Positions 24,220 to 32,625 of a stretch of 64,000 nt of DNA are shown piece after piece (within the stretch, counting starts at the first letter, position 1; each line of letters begins with the position of its first letter). Both the position numbers and the translations under genes were made by a program. Location of the stretch: NCBI GenBank assembly GCA_964627455.1, contig CAZVKC010000029.1:27817-91816 (forward strand), given 5' to 3'. The notes beneath the pieces are model-generated. The model did no database searches. It was not told the DNA's origin and saw only the letters and a list, made by a program, of their open reading frames with translations. This DNA is from F-183 sp964627455 (GTDB lineage Bacteria; Acidobacteriota; Terriglobia; Bryobacterales; Bryobacteraceae).

Positions 24220-24666
24220 ATGTACCTGTCATCGACAAGGATCGTCGACGGCTATCGTCCGCCCACGCCCGCAACGTGGCGCGCGCCGGCGGTAGCCAAG
24301 GCTTCCAGCACAACTCGCACCAATCAATCGAGCCTGCAGTTTCAAGTCAGGACTGCAGAAGGCGACACCGTGACGCTTTCCATCCAGGCGCAGCAACTGT
24401 CCAGCGTCTCGCGCGCTTCTTATCGGACGCCCGGGCAAGGCGGCGGCGCTGCCAAGGCCTACGAGAGTTCGCAATCGAACACGCTGAACGCCAGCGTTAC
24501 CGTGCAAGGATCCCTTAGCGATGAAGAGTTGCAGGATATCGCGAAGGTCCTCACGGCGTTGAGTCAAGGCAAAACAGTGACCGATGCCGGAACGGTCGCC
24601 GCCGCAAGCTATTCGTACACCAACCAGACGAGTGTCGATCGCGTGCGCGTCTCCGTTCAAGGCTAA
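24220..24666 (+). CDS. hypothetical protein, serine/threonine-rich
   Basis: The ATG at 24220 (148 residues) has GAGG 9 bases upstream and is preferred to the TTG at 24184. The protein is rich in Ser, Thr, Gln and Ala. Residues 30-55 look like beta strands ('LQFQVRTAEGDTVTLSIQ') and residues 95-115 form a helix ('SLSDEELQDIAKVLTAL'). No signal peptide is seen and no family is recognised. The arrangement recalls small proteins with a conserved 'DEELxDIxKL' helix in delta-proteobacteria and Acidobacteriota. Convergent with the ceramidase gene, stops overlapping by 4 bases. Confidence 0.6.
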   Translation: MYLSSTRIVDGYRPPTPATWRAPAVAKASSTTRTNQSSLQFQVRTAEGDTVTLSIQAQQLSSVSRASYRTPGQGGGAAKAYESSQSNTLNASVTVQGSLSDEELQDIAKVLTALSQGKTVTDAGTVAAASYSYTNQTSVDRVRVSVQG

Positions 24667-26030
24667 TTTCGCGTCACGCGCTTCATCACACGGTGAATCG
24701 ACTCGAAGATCGTCTCTTCGACGTCCTCGGCGAATGGTCCCGGCTGGCCGTAGTAAATCATACTGTCGTTCGCTTCGTACCCGCCTTCCTTCAACACGCG
24801 CAGCGAAGGAATGTAGCAGGGCACGTCATTCGAGTAACCGAGCACGACGAGGTTCGTCTTCGGGAACTCGCGCTTCGCACGCAGCGAATAGTCGATCACG
24901 ACTTCACCGCCCAGTGCGATCAGCGTGAGCGACTTACCGAACGACACGGCCTGGACGGGATACGGCAGGGTCCGCACCGGCGCGCCTTCGTCGTACTTCG
25001 CCAGCATGAACTTCGCGCGCCGAACGGCGGCCGGGATCTTGCTGTCGAGTTCCTTCTCAAACGTCGCGCGGGTGTGCATCGCGAATCGCAACTTCGTCTG
25101 CTCGAACGCCGCAGTGATCGCGCCTTCCACCGGCCGCATGGACTTTGGATCATCAAGGACCTTCTGCGCCGCATCGGCGAGCGACTTGCCGTGCTGCTTT
25201 GCCAGGTCCAGCGAACTGCGCGGGTTCGGATTCTGATCCGCGCCGCACATCAGCAGGAACATCCCGACCGCTCCTGGATTCGCATTCTCCATCTCAATCT
25301 GCGCAAAACCCGCGTAATCGCCGCTCAGCTCATAAAACTCGCCAGTGAGCGTCGTGTTGTGACATGTGTACATCGCGACGACTGAGATCGGCTTGCCGGA
25401 TCGCTTCGACACGACTTTGAGCACTGGCACGCTGTGGTCCACGGGACCAGTTGGATTCACGCCGATCTTATACGTGCCGTCGGGATTGCGCACCCGACGG
25501 TTCACGGCGAAGGTGGCCGTACCTGTCCCGTACGTCACGTCGACGGCTTCCATATGCGCCAGCGCGGATCCGACTGCGTTGTACAGGCTATCAGTCAGTT
25601 CGCGGCCGTAGTCTTCGACTGATGTTTGTACTTCGGGAGTGAACGAGAACATCGTCACCAGGTTCGACCGTACGAACGGACCCGTGTGCGTGTGTGACGA
25701 GTTGTAGAGGATGTTGGCGCGATCGATGCCATACTCTTTCTGCAATCGCGAGGAAACCACGTCCGTGATCTGCCGCGGCAATCCGATCAGGTCCGTGCTG
25801 ACGATCACGAAGGTCCCTTTGCGCTCATCGCGGATGGCAAGCGCCTTCGCCCACAACTGATGCAGGACACCCGTCGACGGCTTGTTCCGATTGCCGTATC
25901 CGGAGAGCCAGATGGACTTCTTCGGCGTGATGTCCACACGCGAGGCGCCGGCTTCGTAACCCTTGGCGGCGGCACTGGCGGTCATCGTCGAAAACGCAGC
26001 AAGCAACAGAACAACAACAGCGGGTCTCAT
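24663..26030 (-). CDS. exported neutral/alkaline ceramidase-like hydrolase
   Basis: Starting at 26030 the protein has 455 residues with a signal peptide (about 1-22, 'VVVLLLAAFSTMTASAAA'). The mature part opens with 'AGASRVDITP', the neutral-ceramidase start, and contains 'NSSHTHTGPF' (about 105-114) with zinc-binding His residues. It lacks the long C-terminal domain of true ceramidases, so other N-acyl-amide or lipid substrates are possible. The much longer in-frame opening to 27197 is rejected because it overlaps the divergent oxidoreductase. Divergent from the gene at 26082, with 51 bases between starts. Confidence 0.85.
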   Translation of the reverse strand: MRPAVVVLLLAAFSTMTASAAAKGYEAGASRVDITPKKSIWLSGYGNRNKPSTGVLHQLWAKALAIRDERKGTFVIVSTDLIGLPRQITDVVSSRLQKEYGIDRANILYNSSHTHTGPFVRSNLVTMFSFTPEVQTSVEDYGRELTDSLYNAVGSALAHMEAVDVTYGTGTATFAVNRRVRNPDGTYKIGVNPTGPVDHSVPVLKVVSKRSGKPISVVAMYTCHNTTLTGEFYELSGDYAGFAQIEMENANPGAVGMFLLMCGADQNPNPRSSLDLAKQHGKSLADAAQKVLDDPKSMRPVEGAITAAFEQTKLRFAMHTRATFEKELDSKIPAAVRRAKFMLAKYDEGAPVRTLPYPVQAVSFGKSLTLIALGGEVVIDYSLRAKREFPKTNLVVLGYSNDVPCYIPSLRVLKEGGYEANDSMIYYGQPGPFAEDVEETIFESIHRVMKRVTRN

Positions 26031-26081
26031 ACTTTGCAGAATCATACCGCAACGACTGTTCATCGTGAAATGATAAGGGAC

Positions 26082-27347
26082 ATGACCCGTAGAGAAGTCA
26101 TCGCCCTCGCCGGAGCAGCACCGGCGTTTCTGAACTCCGCATTCGCCGCGCCGTCCGATCGCATCAACGTCGGCTTCATTGGCGTCGGAGGCATGGGCAC
26201 GAGCCGCATGCAGGGTTTCCTCAAGCATGACGACGTCAATCCCGTGGCCGTCTGCGACCTGGATTCCACCCGTGTCGATAAGGCCGTCGAGTTTATCCGG
26301 AAGCAGCGCAACCAGACACCAAAGACCTACAAGGACTACCGCCAGCTGCTGGCCGACAAGGAAATCGACGCGGTCTGCATCGCGACGCCCGATCACTGGC
26401 ATGCGCTGCCGACGATTCAAGCCTGCGCCGCCGGCAAGGATGTCTTTGTCGAGAAGCCCCTCAGCTATTCGATCGGCGAAGGGCGCGCGATGGTCAAGGC
26501 GGCCAGAGCGCACAAGCGCGTGACGCAGATGGGCAACCACATCCATAACGACCTGCACAACTACCGGCGCGTTGTAGAACTCGTGCGATCCGGCATGCTC
26601 GGCAAGATCCATCGCGTATCGGTTTGGAAGACATCGGAAACCAAAGGCCTCGGCAAGCCCGCGGACACCACGCCGCCCGCGACGCTCGATTACGAATTCT
26701 GGCTGGGACCTGCACCGCGGCGTCCGTACAATCCCAATCGCTCCCACTTCAACTTCCGCTACTTCTGGGACTATTCCGGCGGCATGTTCATCGACTTCTG
26801 GTGCCACATCACGGACGTCGTGTACTGGGCGCTCGACCTGCAGGCTCCGAAGTTTGTGGCGGCGGCCGGCGTTCGCGATCTCGCCGACGATAACGCCGAG
26901 ACGCCGAACTACATGGACGTGCAGTACGAGTATCCGAACAACCTGAACATGGTGTGGATGCTGAACACGCAAGGTCCGCCGGCGATCGAGAACTGGCAGA
27001 TTGGCGCGGCGTTCCAGGGTACGGAAGCGACGCTGATGACCAATTACGGAGAGCACAAGGTGTTTCAAAAGGGCAAGGAAATCGTGGACTTCAAGCGTCC
27101 CGAACCTTCGATTCCCAACTCGCCCGGCCACATCCGCGAGTTCCTCGACAGCATCAAGAGCCGTAAACTGACGACGTGCGACGTTGAGTACGCGCACCGC
27201 TTGAACAAGGGCGGCTTGCTCGGCAACATCGCGCTGCGCACCGGCCGCCGTATTCAGTGGGACGACGCGAAGGAGCAGATCATCGGCGACAAGGCCGCGC
27301 AGAAGATGGTGACGCGTCTGTATCGCAAGCCCTGGAAGCTGGCGTAA
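26082..27347 (+). CDS. Tat-exported Gfo/Idh/MocA-family oxidoreductase
   Basis: A 421-residue protein with a twin-arginine-type N-terminus ('MTRREVIALAGAAPAFL') ending near 'SAFAA'. The Rossmann motif is 'VGFIGVGGMGTSRMQ' and the catalytic region 'VEKPLSYSIGEGR'. Exported Gfo/Idh/MocA proteins occur in Acidobacteriota and Planctomycetota and include glycoside-hydrolase-like (GH109) members, so sugar modification outside the cytoplasm is likely. An ATG at 26070 is also possible. It is divergent from the ceramidase-like gene, with which it may share control. Confidence 0.9.
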   Translation: MTRREVIALAGAAPAFLNSAFAAPSDRINVGFIGVGGMGTSRMQGFLKHDDVNPVAVCDLDSTRVDKAVEFIRKQRNQTPKTYKDYRQLLADKEIDAVCIATPDHWHALPTIQACAAGKDVFVEKPLSYSIGEGRAMVKAARAHKRVTQMGNHIHNDLHNYRRVVELVRSGMLGKIHRVSVWKTSETKGLGKPADTTPPATLDYEFWLGPAPRRPYNPNRSHFNFRYFWDYSGGMFIDFWCHITDVVYWALDLQAPKFVAAAGVRDLADDNAETPNYMDVQYEYPNNLNMVWMLNTQGPPAIENWQIGAAFQGTEATLMTNYGEHKVFQKGKEIVDFKRPEPSIPNSPGHIREFLDSIKSRKLTTCDVEYAHRLNKGGLLGNIALRTGRRIQWDDAKEQIIGDKAAQKMVTRLYRKPWKLA

Positions 27348-27350
27348 GTC

Positions 27351-28892
27351 TTACGCCTTGCCCCAGGATTCGCGCAGGACGTTCTTTTGGATCTTGCCGG
27401 TGCCTCCCTTGGGGAGCGCATCGGCAAACACCACACTGCTCGGACACTTGAAGTGGGTCATCCGTTCGCGGCAGTAGGCGACCAACTCGTTCTCCGTGAG
27501 TTCCGCGCCCGGCCGCTTCACGACCACGGCGCGGATATTCTCGCCCCACTTCGGATCCGGCACGCCGATCACGGCGGTTTCGAGCACGGCCGGATGCGTC
27601 ATGATCAGCGCTTCGACCTCCGGTGAGTACACGTTCTCGCCGCCGGTCTTGATCATGTCCTTCTTGCGATCCATCACATACAGGAAGCCGCGTTCGTCGA
27701 GTGCGCCCATGTCGCCGGTGTGCATCCACCCACCGCGCAGGACCTCGGCATTCACATCGTCGCGCTTCCAGTAACCCTTCATGCGGCTCGCGCCACGCGC
27801 GATGATTTCGCCGACCTCACCGACAGGAACGTCATTGTCGCGATCATCAACGATGCGCACCTCCACACCCATCGCCGGGCGCCCGGCGGACTGCAGCGGG
27901 TGAAACTTCCCTTCCGGCCACTTCACGCGATGATCCTCCGGCAGCATGATCGAGATGATCGGACTCATTTCCGTCATGCCGTATCCCTGCGTGAATCCGC
28001 AGTTGGGCAGTTTCGACATCGCGGCTTCGAGCAGCGGCAAAGGCATCGGCGATGCTCCATACAACAGCGACTGCAGGCTCGACAGATCATACTCGTGGAA
28101 CTTCGGGTGGTTGAGAACCAGGTTGATCATCGTCGGCACGAGCGTGCTGGCGTTCACCTTGTCCCGCTGCACGATTCGCATGAAGCCTTCCGGATCGAAG
28201 GCGCGCAGGAACGAGTGCGTCGACCCTCGGAACGTCACCTTATACAGGTTCGCGATGTCAGCCAGGTGGAACATCGGCGCGGCATGCAGGTAGACGTCGG
28301 TCTTCGGCACGCCGGTCATCATCATGACCGCTGCGTTCGCGTACAGATTGGCGTGCGTCAGCATCGCCGCTTTGGGGCCACCGGTGGTGCCCGATGTATA
28401 GAAGAGTCCCGCGAGATCGTGCTCGTCCGGCTCGTTGATGGAAGCAAGTTTCGGCGCGGCTGCGACATTCGACTGATAGGAGATCATGCCGTCCGGCGTC
28501 GCGCCATCGCCCGCGTAGATGTACTGGCGAATCGACGGACACCGTTCGCGGATTTGCGCGACAAGCGGAGCGAACCGCTCATCGACGACCAGTGCGCTGG
28601 TCTCGGAATCATTGAGTGAAAAGACGAAATCCTCAATACCCCAACGGATGTTCAACGGCACGATGGGAAGTCCCGCCGTGTGGCAGGCGAAGTAGAGTTC
28701 GAGGTACTCGGGCCGATTAAGCAACAAGGCAGCGACGCGCTCCCCAGGCTGCAGTCCAGTGAGCAGGAAAGACGCGGCTTTGCGCACACGTGAGCCGAAC
28801 TCTGCGTAGGTGAGCCGGAGTTCGCCATCGATCACCGCAAGCCGGCCGGCGGAGAACTTCTCGGCGTGACGTAAACAATAGAGCAGATTCAT
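27351..28892 (-). CDS. AMP-dependent acyl-CoA synthetase/ligase
   Basis: A 513-residue member of the ANL superfamily. The phosphate-binding loop is 'LFYTSGTTGGPKAAML' (about 157-172), the adenylate-binding motif 'QGYGMTEMSP' and the C-terminal hinge 'KKDMIKTGGENVYSPEVEA'. It activates a carboxylic acid as acyl-AMP and then acyl-CoA; chain length cannot be read from sequence. The ATG at 28892 overlaps the stop of the upstream CoA-transferase (ATGA), and the adjacent genes suggest acyl-CoA activation and exchange in one catabolic pathway. Confidence 0.92.
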   Translation of the reverse strand: MNLLYCLRHAEKFSAGRLAVIDGELRLTYAEFGSRVRKAASFLLTGLQPGERVAALLLNRPEYLELYFACHTAGLPIVPLNIRWGIEDFVFSLNDSETSALVVDERFAPLVAQIRERCPSIRQYIYAGDGATPDGMISYQSNVAAAPKLASINEPDEHDLAGLFYTSGTTGGPKAAMLTHANLYANAAVMMMTGVPKTDVYLHAAPMFHLADIANLYKVTFRGSTHSFLRAFDPEGFMRIVQRDKVNASTLVPTMINLVLNHPKFHEYDLSSLQSLLYGASPMPLPLLEAAMSKLPNCGFTQGYGMTEMSPIISIMLPEDHRVKWPEGKFHPLQSAGRPAMGVEVRIVDDRDNDVPVGEVGEIIARGASRMKGYWKRDDVNAEVLRGGWMHTGDMGALDERGFLYVMDRKKDMIKTGGENVYSPEVEALIMTHPAVLETAVIGVPDPKWGENIRAVVVKRPGAELTENELVAYCRERMTHFKCPSSVVFADALPKGGTGKIQKNVLRESWGKA

Positions 28893-29989
28893 GCCTGGCT
28901 GTCTTCCTTGTCGTCGTTCAATATAAATTCGCGCAACACCGCCTCCGTGTGTTCGCCGAGGCGCGGCGCGCGTTCTCCCCAAGCTCCCGGCGTCGCACTC
29001 AACGCCGGCGTGGGGCCGGCGCCGAATTCACGCATCGCTGCCGCGAGATCGCGCACCGGCGTAACGCAGCAATCCTGATCGCGCAACTGCGCGAACCATT
29101 CTTCCGCCGTCTTCGTCAGCAGCACAGCGGACAAGCCTGCCTTGATCTCACGCTGCCGTTCGCCAACTGCGAACTGGTCGCGGATCCATTCGGGATGCCC
29201 GAGCGCGCCACAGAGCGTCACCCAGAACTTGGGCTCGAGCGCACCAACTGCGACATAACCTTCTGCAGCCGGATACACGCCGTAGCACGCATAGCGGCCC
29301 GTGAGCAGTTCATTCCCGCGTTCCGGCAATCGTCCCGATCCGTCGTACAGACTCTGCGGAATCGGCAGTAGCGAACGCACGCCGTGCGTCATCGACACAT
29401 CGACGAACTGTCCCCGGCCCGTGCGTTCGCGCGCCTGCAGCGCCAGCAGGATCCCGGTCAACACCTGCATCGATCCGCCGGCGAGGTCCGCCAACTGCAC
29501 ACCGGGGACAACCGGCGAGGATGGAGTTCCGATCTCATTGAGTACGCCCGCCATCGCGAGATAGTTGATGTCGTGACCGGCCATTTGCGAATACTCGCCG
29601 TGCTGCCCGTAGCCGGACAACGAAACATAGATCAAGCGCGGATGCATCGCAGCGAGATGCTCATAGCCGAGACGCAAGCGATCCATCACACCCGGACGGA
29701 AACCTTCCACCAACACATCCGCATGACCAACGATCGCCAGCAGCGCGTCGCGGCCTTCAGCAGTCTTCAAATCCAGCTCGACGCTTTCCTTGCCTTTGTT
29801 GGTGGCTTCGAAGATCGGATTCGAGTGAGCCCCGCCCTCATCGGTGAAACTGTGGCGCGCGTAATCGCCCACGCCGGGCTGCTCAACTTTGATCACTCGC
29901 GCGCCGAAAGCGGCAAGCGTTTGCGTGGCGACGGCGCCCGGCAAAAGGCGGGTCAAATCGACGACGAGAATGCCGCTGAGTGCCTGCAT
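28889..29989 (-). CDS. CaiB/BaiF-type (class III) CoA transferase
   Basis: A 366-residue protein of normal family length. It starts 'LSGILVVDLTRLLPGAVATQTLAAFGA', the nucleotide-binding start of class III CoA transferases, and carries 'DVLVEGFRPGVMDRLRLG' (about 94-111) and 'YVSLSGYGQ'. The catalytic Asp is expected near 'GHDINYLAMAG'. It moves CoA between acyl groups, often in carnitine, bile acid, oxalate or alpha-methylacyl metabolism. It is the first gene of a two-gene operon with the acyl-CoA synthetase, and divergent from mdh. Confidence 0.9.
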   Translation of the reverse strand: MQALSGILVVDLTRLLPGAVATQTLAAFGARVIKVEQPGVGDYARHSFTDEGGAHSNPIFEATNKGKESVELDLKTAEGRDALLAIVGHADVLVEGFRPGVMDRLRLGYEHLAAMHPRLIYVSLSGYGQHGEYSQMAGHDINYLAMAGVLNEIGTPSSPVVPGVQLADLAGGSMQVLTGILLALQARERTGRGQFVDVSMTHGVRSLLPIPQSLYDGSGRLPERGNELLTGRYACYGVYPAAEGYVAVGALEPKFWVTLCGALGHPEWIRDQFAVGERQREIKAGLSAVLLTKTAEEWFAQLRDQDCCVTPVRDLAAAMREFGAGPTPALSATPGAWGERAPRLGEHTEAVLREFILNDDKEDSQA

Positions 29990-30017
29990 AAACGACAGTT
30001 ACGGATGGTATCACTGA

Positions 30018-30023
30018 TATACT
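30018..30023 (+). promoter_or_regulatory. putative mdh -10 box
   Basis: TATACT at 30018-30023 lies 24 bases before the mdh ATG in the 58-base space shared with the divergent CoA-transferase gene. No good -35 is seen 17 bases upstream, so this is a weak call. Confidence 0.35.
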
Positions 30024-30047
30024 GGACTTTTCCGAGAGACTCCCCAT

Positions 30048-30989
30048 ATGAGAAAGAAAGTCACTGTAGTCGGCGCTGGCAATGTCGGCGCGAATTGTGC
30101 CGTCAACATCGCATACAAAGAGTTGGCGGACGTTGTTCTGGTGGACATCGTTGAGGGCGTGCCGCAGGGCAAAGGCCTCGACATGCTCCAGATGGGCCCG
30201 ATCGAAGGTTATGACGTCCGGGTCACCGGCGCCAACGACTACGAGCCCACCAAGGATTCGGATATCGTCATCATCACCGCGGGCTTCCCGCGCAAGCCGG
30301 GCATGAGCCGCGACGACTTGCTGATGGCGAACTACGAGATCGTGAAGACCGCCGCGGAGAATGCCGCCAAGTATTCGCCGAACGCAATCCTCATCCTCGT
30401 CACCAATCCGCTGGACGCGATGTGCTGGACCGCGTTCAAGGTCACGGGCTTCCCGCGTGAGCGCGTCATCGGCATGGCCGGCGTCCTCGACACCGCGCGC
30501 TACCGGACGTTCCTCGGCGAAGCGCTCGGCGTTTCGATCGAGAACATTCAGGCGCTCGTGCTCGGCGGCCACGGTGACACCATGGTGCCGCTCGTCCGCC
30601 TGACCAGCGTTTCCGGCATCCCGCTCACCGAACTGCTCGACCAGAAGACCATCGACGCGATCGTCGACCGCACGCGCAACGGCGGCGCTGAGATCGTGAA
30701 GTATCTCAAGACGGGCAGCGCTTATTATGCTCCGTCTGCCGCGGCAGTCGAAATGGCGGAGTCGATCCTGAAAGACAAGAAGAAGGTGCTGCCTTGCGCC
30801 GCCTACCTCGACGGCGAGTACGGCATCAACGGCCTGTTCGTCGGCGTGCCGGTGAAACTGGGCTCAAAGGGCATCGAGAAGATCTACGAAGTCGCCCTGC
30901 AGGACGACGAGAAGGCTGCTCTCAACAAGAGCGCCGGCGCCGTGCAGGAACTGGTGGATGTGCTGAAGGCCAAGGCCGGCATTTCGTAG
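30048..30989 (+). CDS. mdh: malate dehydrogenase (LDH-like type)
   Basis: A 313-residue NAD-dependent enzyme of the lactate-dehydrogenase-like malate dehydrogenase group. The glycine-rich loop is 'VVGAGNVGANCAVNIA' (about 5-20), then 'LVTNPLDAM' (about 117-125), the proton-relay region 'GHGDTMVPL' (about 174-182) and substrate Arg residues in 'GFPRKPGMSRDDLL'. It interconverts malate and oxaloacetate in the TCA cycle. It is followed by a 37-codon gene and then a clear terminator, suggesting one short transcription unit. Confidence 0.95.
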   Translation: MRKKVTVVGAGNVGANCAVNIAYKELADVVLVDIVEGVPQGKGLDMLQMGPIEGYDVRVTGANDYEPTKDSDIVIITAGFPRKPGMSRDDLLMANYEIVKTAAENAAKYSPNAILILVTNPLDAMCWTAFKVTGFPRERVIGMAGVLDTARYRTFLGEALGVSIENIQALVLGGHGDTMVPLVRLTSVSGIPLTELLDQKTIDAIVDRTRNGGAEIVKYLKTGSAYYAPSAAAVEMAESILKDKKKVLPCAAYLDGEYGINGLFVGVPVKLGSKGIEKIYEVALQDDEKAALNKSAGAVQELVDVLKAKAGIS

Positions 30990-31044
30990 CAACATTCGCC
31001 TGTGTTATCGTTTTAAGACTCTATCGGAGAGGTAGATACACCTT

Positions 31045-31158
31045 ATGGATGAAACGACCCTGCGAATTGTCGCTGGCATCGGCTGCCTGGTGCTAGTGGG
31101 CATCATCGTCATGCGCCGCAAAGGCAAGAGCAAGAGCACGACTGAGGACGATTTCTAG
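31045..31158 (+). CDS. 37-residue single-helix membrane peptide
   Basis: An open frame from ATG 31045 to TAG 31158 encodes a short acidic N-terminus, one hydrophobic helix ('IVAGIGCLVLVGIIVM'), a basic stretch rich in Lys and Ser, and an acidic end 'TEDDF'. GGAGAGG at 31026-31032 lies upstream at slightly long spacing. It sits between mdh and a strong terminator, in mdh orientation. The hydrophobic-then-basic pattern fits an inner-membrane peptide with its C-terminus in the cytoplasm. Function unknown. Confidence 0.55.
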   Translation: MDETTLRIVAGIGCLVLVGIIVMRRKGKSKSTTEDDF

Positions 31159-31175
31159 AGTTCCTGACGACAACC

Positions 31176-31220
31176 AAGGGAGGCCAGCGGCGGCTCACGC
31201 TACTGGCCTCCCTTTCTGAT
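31176..31220 (+). terminator. rho-independent terminator after mdh and the small gene
   Basis: AAGGGAGGCCAG (31176-31187) and CTGGCCTCCCTT (31203-31214) form a perfect 12-base-pair stem with a 15-base loop, followed by a T-rich stretch. It ends the mdh transcript and isolates the SET-domain gene, whose GTG start is at 31233. Confidence 0.85.
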
Positions 31221-31232
31221 TGATTCTCACCC

Positions 31233-31739
31233 GTGTCCAACACCACAAACCCTACTGTTGACCCGAAGTATGCCTGCTTCAAGCTCCGGATCTCGCAATC
31301 GAAGATCCACCGCTGGGGCATCTACGCGGGTGAACCAATCCCCAAAAACCGCAAGGTAATCGAATACCGCGGCGAGAAGATCAGCCGCCGCGAAACCAAG
31401 CGCCGGGCGGATTCCGCCGAATTCAATTACCTGTTCACGCTCGACCCGTACTGGACCATCGACGGTTCCGTCGGCGGAAGCGGCGCGGAATACATCAACC
31501 ATTGCTGCGAGCCCAACCTCGAAGCTCGCATCATTCGGGAACACATCCTGTACTTCACGCTGCGCGACATCGCGGAAGGCGAAGAACTCACCATCGACTA
31601 TCGTTTCGGATGGGATGTCGAGAAGTACGAATGCAAGTGCGGCGCGCCAAAGTGCCGAGGGCACATTAACCTTCCGAAACCGGAGCCGGCGCCTCGAAAG
31701 AAGCGCAAGAAGGCCGCGCCTAAGAAGAAGCGCGTTTGA
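31233..31739 (+). CDS. SET-domain protein (lysine methyltransferase type)
   Basis: A 168-residue protein beginning at a GTG. The SET fold is visible: 'WGIYAGEPIPKNRKVIEY' (about 28-45), the knot motif 'YINHCCEPNLEA' (about 87-98) and 'EGEELTIDYRF' (about 112-122). After it comes a Cys-rich post-SET-like segment 'CKCGAPKCRGHIN' (about 130-142), then a Lys/Pro/Ala tail resembling a histone tail or nucleic-acid-binding arm. SET proteins methylate protein lysines with SAM; the target in this bacterium is unknown. It follows the mdh terminator and overlaps the converging GNAT gene by 20 bases. Confidence 0.88.
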   Translation: MSNTTNPTVDPKYACFKLRISQSKIHRWGIYAGEPIPKNRKVIEYRGEKISRRETKRRADSAEFNYLFTLDPYWTIDGSVGGSGAEYINHCCEPNLEARIIREHILYFTLRDIAEGEELTIDYRFGWDVEKYECKCGAPKCRGHINLPKPEPAPRKKRKKAAPKKKRV

Positions 31740-32223
31740 TCCGATACAGGACGTGCCGCCGGAGTTCATGGCCATCCGGCAGGCGCGGATGATCGAACTC
31801 CCCGTCGAAACGCATCCCCAGCTTTTCCATCACCCGGCGTGACGGCAGATTGTGCGGGACCGTGAACGCAACGATCTCGTCCAGATCCAGCGGGCCGAAG
31901 CCATACGCGAGCACGGCACGGGCCGCCTCGGTCGCATAGCCGCGATTGTGGAAGTCCGCGTGGAAACGCCAACTGATCTCGACACATGGGGTGAAGTGCG
32001 CTTCGAAGGTTGGCCGTGTCAACCCTGTGACGCCAATGAAGTCGCCTTCGAGTTCTACGACGAAGTGAGCCGAGATACGAGCCGCGTAGGCGTCTGACTG
32101 CTCACGCGTCAGCAGCGACGGCATGAATCGCATGACGCGCGGATCAGCGTTCATCGTCGCGAACGCATCGAGATCCGAAGGCTGCCAGCCGCGCAAAACC
32201 AGGCGTTCCGTTCGAAGCTGCAT
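31720..32223 (-). CDS. GNAT-family N-acetyltransferase (RimJ/RimL type)
   Basis: A 167-residue acetyltransferase starting at 32223 ('MQLRTERLVLRGWQ'), the usual opening of RimJ/RimL-like enzymes. The acetyl-CoA loop is represented by 'HNRGYATEAARAVLAYGF' (about 102-119), followed by 'SRRVMEKLGMRFDGEF'. The acceptor, a protein N-terminus or a small amine, cannot be told. The longer frame opening upstream to 32496 is a shadow of the membrane gene at 32249. Divergent from that gene by 25 bases. Confidence 0.88.
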   Translation of the reverse strand: MQLRTERLVLRGWQPSDLDAFATMNADPRVMRFMPSLLTREQSDAYAARISAHFVVELEGDFIGVTGLTRPTFEAHFTPCVEISWRFHADFHNRGYATEAARAVLAYGFGPLDLDEIVAFTVPHNLPSRRVMEKLGMRFDGEFDHPRLPDGHELRRHVLYRIKRASS

Positions 32224-32248
32224 ATTTGCAGAGTATATTGAAGGAACG

Positions 32249-32623
32249 ATGGACCGCTGGGTATCCTTCCGCCTTCTGGCAATCGTCGCGTCAGGCGCCG
32301 TTCTCACCCGCATCGTGCTGTTCCGGATGCTCGGATGGGAGAACCCGCACCGGTGGCGCGAGATCTGCGCCATGATCGGCGGACTCATCCTGTTCTGGAT
32401 CGGCACGCAAAAGATCCGCAGGCGGAGCGATCTGCAGATGACGGCGCTACTGGGCGCGTTGCTACTACTCGTCAGCGAACTGCCGTTTGTGTCCAATCAT
32501 CTATTCGGATTCCTCCAGACCGATCGTTCGTTTCTCGAACTCTTCGCCGTAGTCCCGATGGGACTGTGCCTTCTGCTTTGCTACTTCGCGCTACTCGGGA
32601 TGATGAGTGAGCGGCCCGACTGA
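32249..32623 (+). CDS. hypothetical membrane protein
   Basis: A 124-residue protein with about three hydrophobic segments (near 8-26, 38-54 and 62-80) and a fourth near 95-115. AAGGA lies just before the ATG. No family is recognised. It ends 2 bases before the convergent DUF1501 gene and starts 25 bases from the divergent GNAT gene. Confidence 0.6.
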   Translation: MDRWVSFRLLAIVASGAVLTRIVLFRMLGWENPHRWREICAMIGGLILFWIGTQKIRRRSDLQMTALLGALLLLVSELPFVSNHLFGFLQTDRSFLELFAVVPMGLCLLLCYFALLGMMSERPD

Positions 32624-32625
32624 CG

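Noticed and set aside
24663..27197. Ceramidase gene extended to the far upstream start (844 codons)
   Set aside because: The first 388 residues lie opposite the Tat-exported Gfo/Idh/MocA gene and have no recognised domain; the signal peptide begins at 26030.
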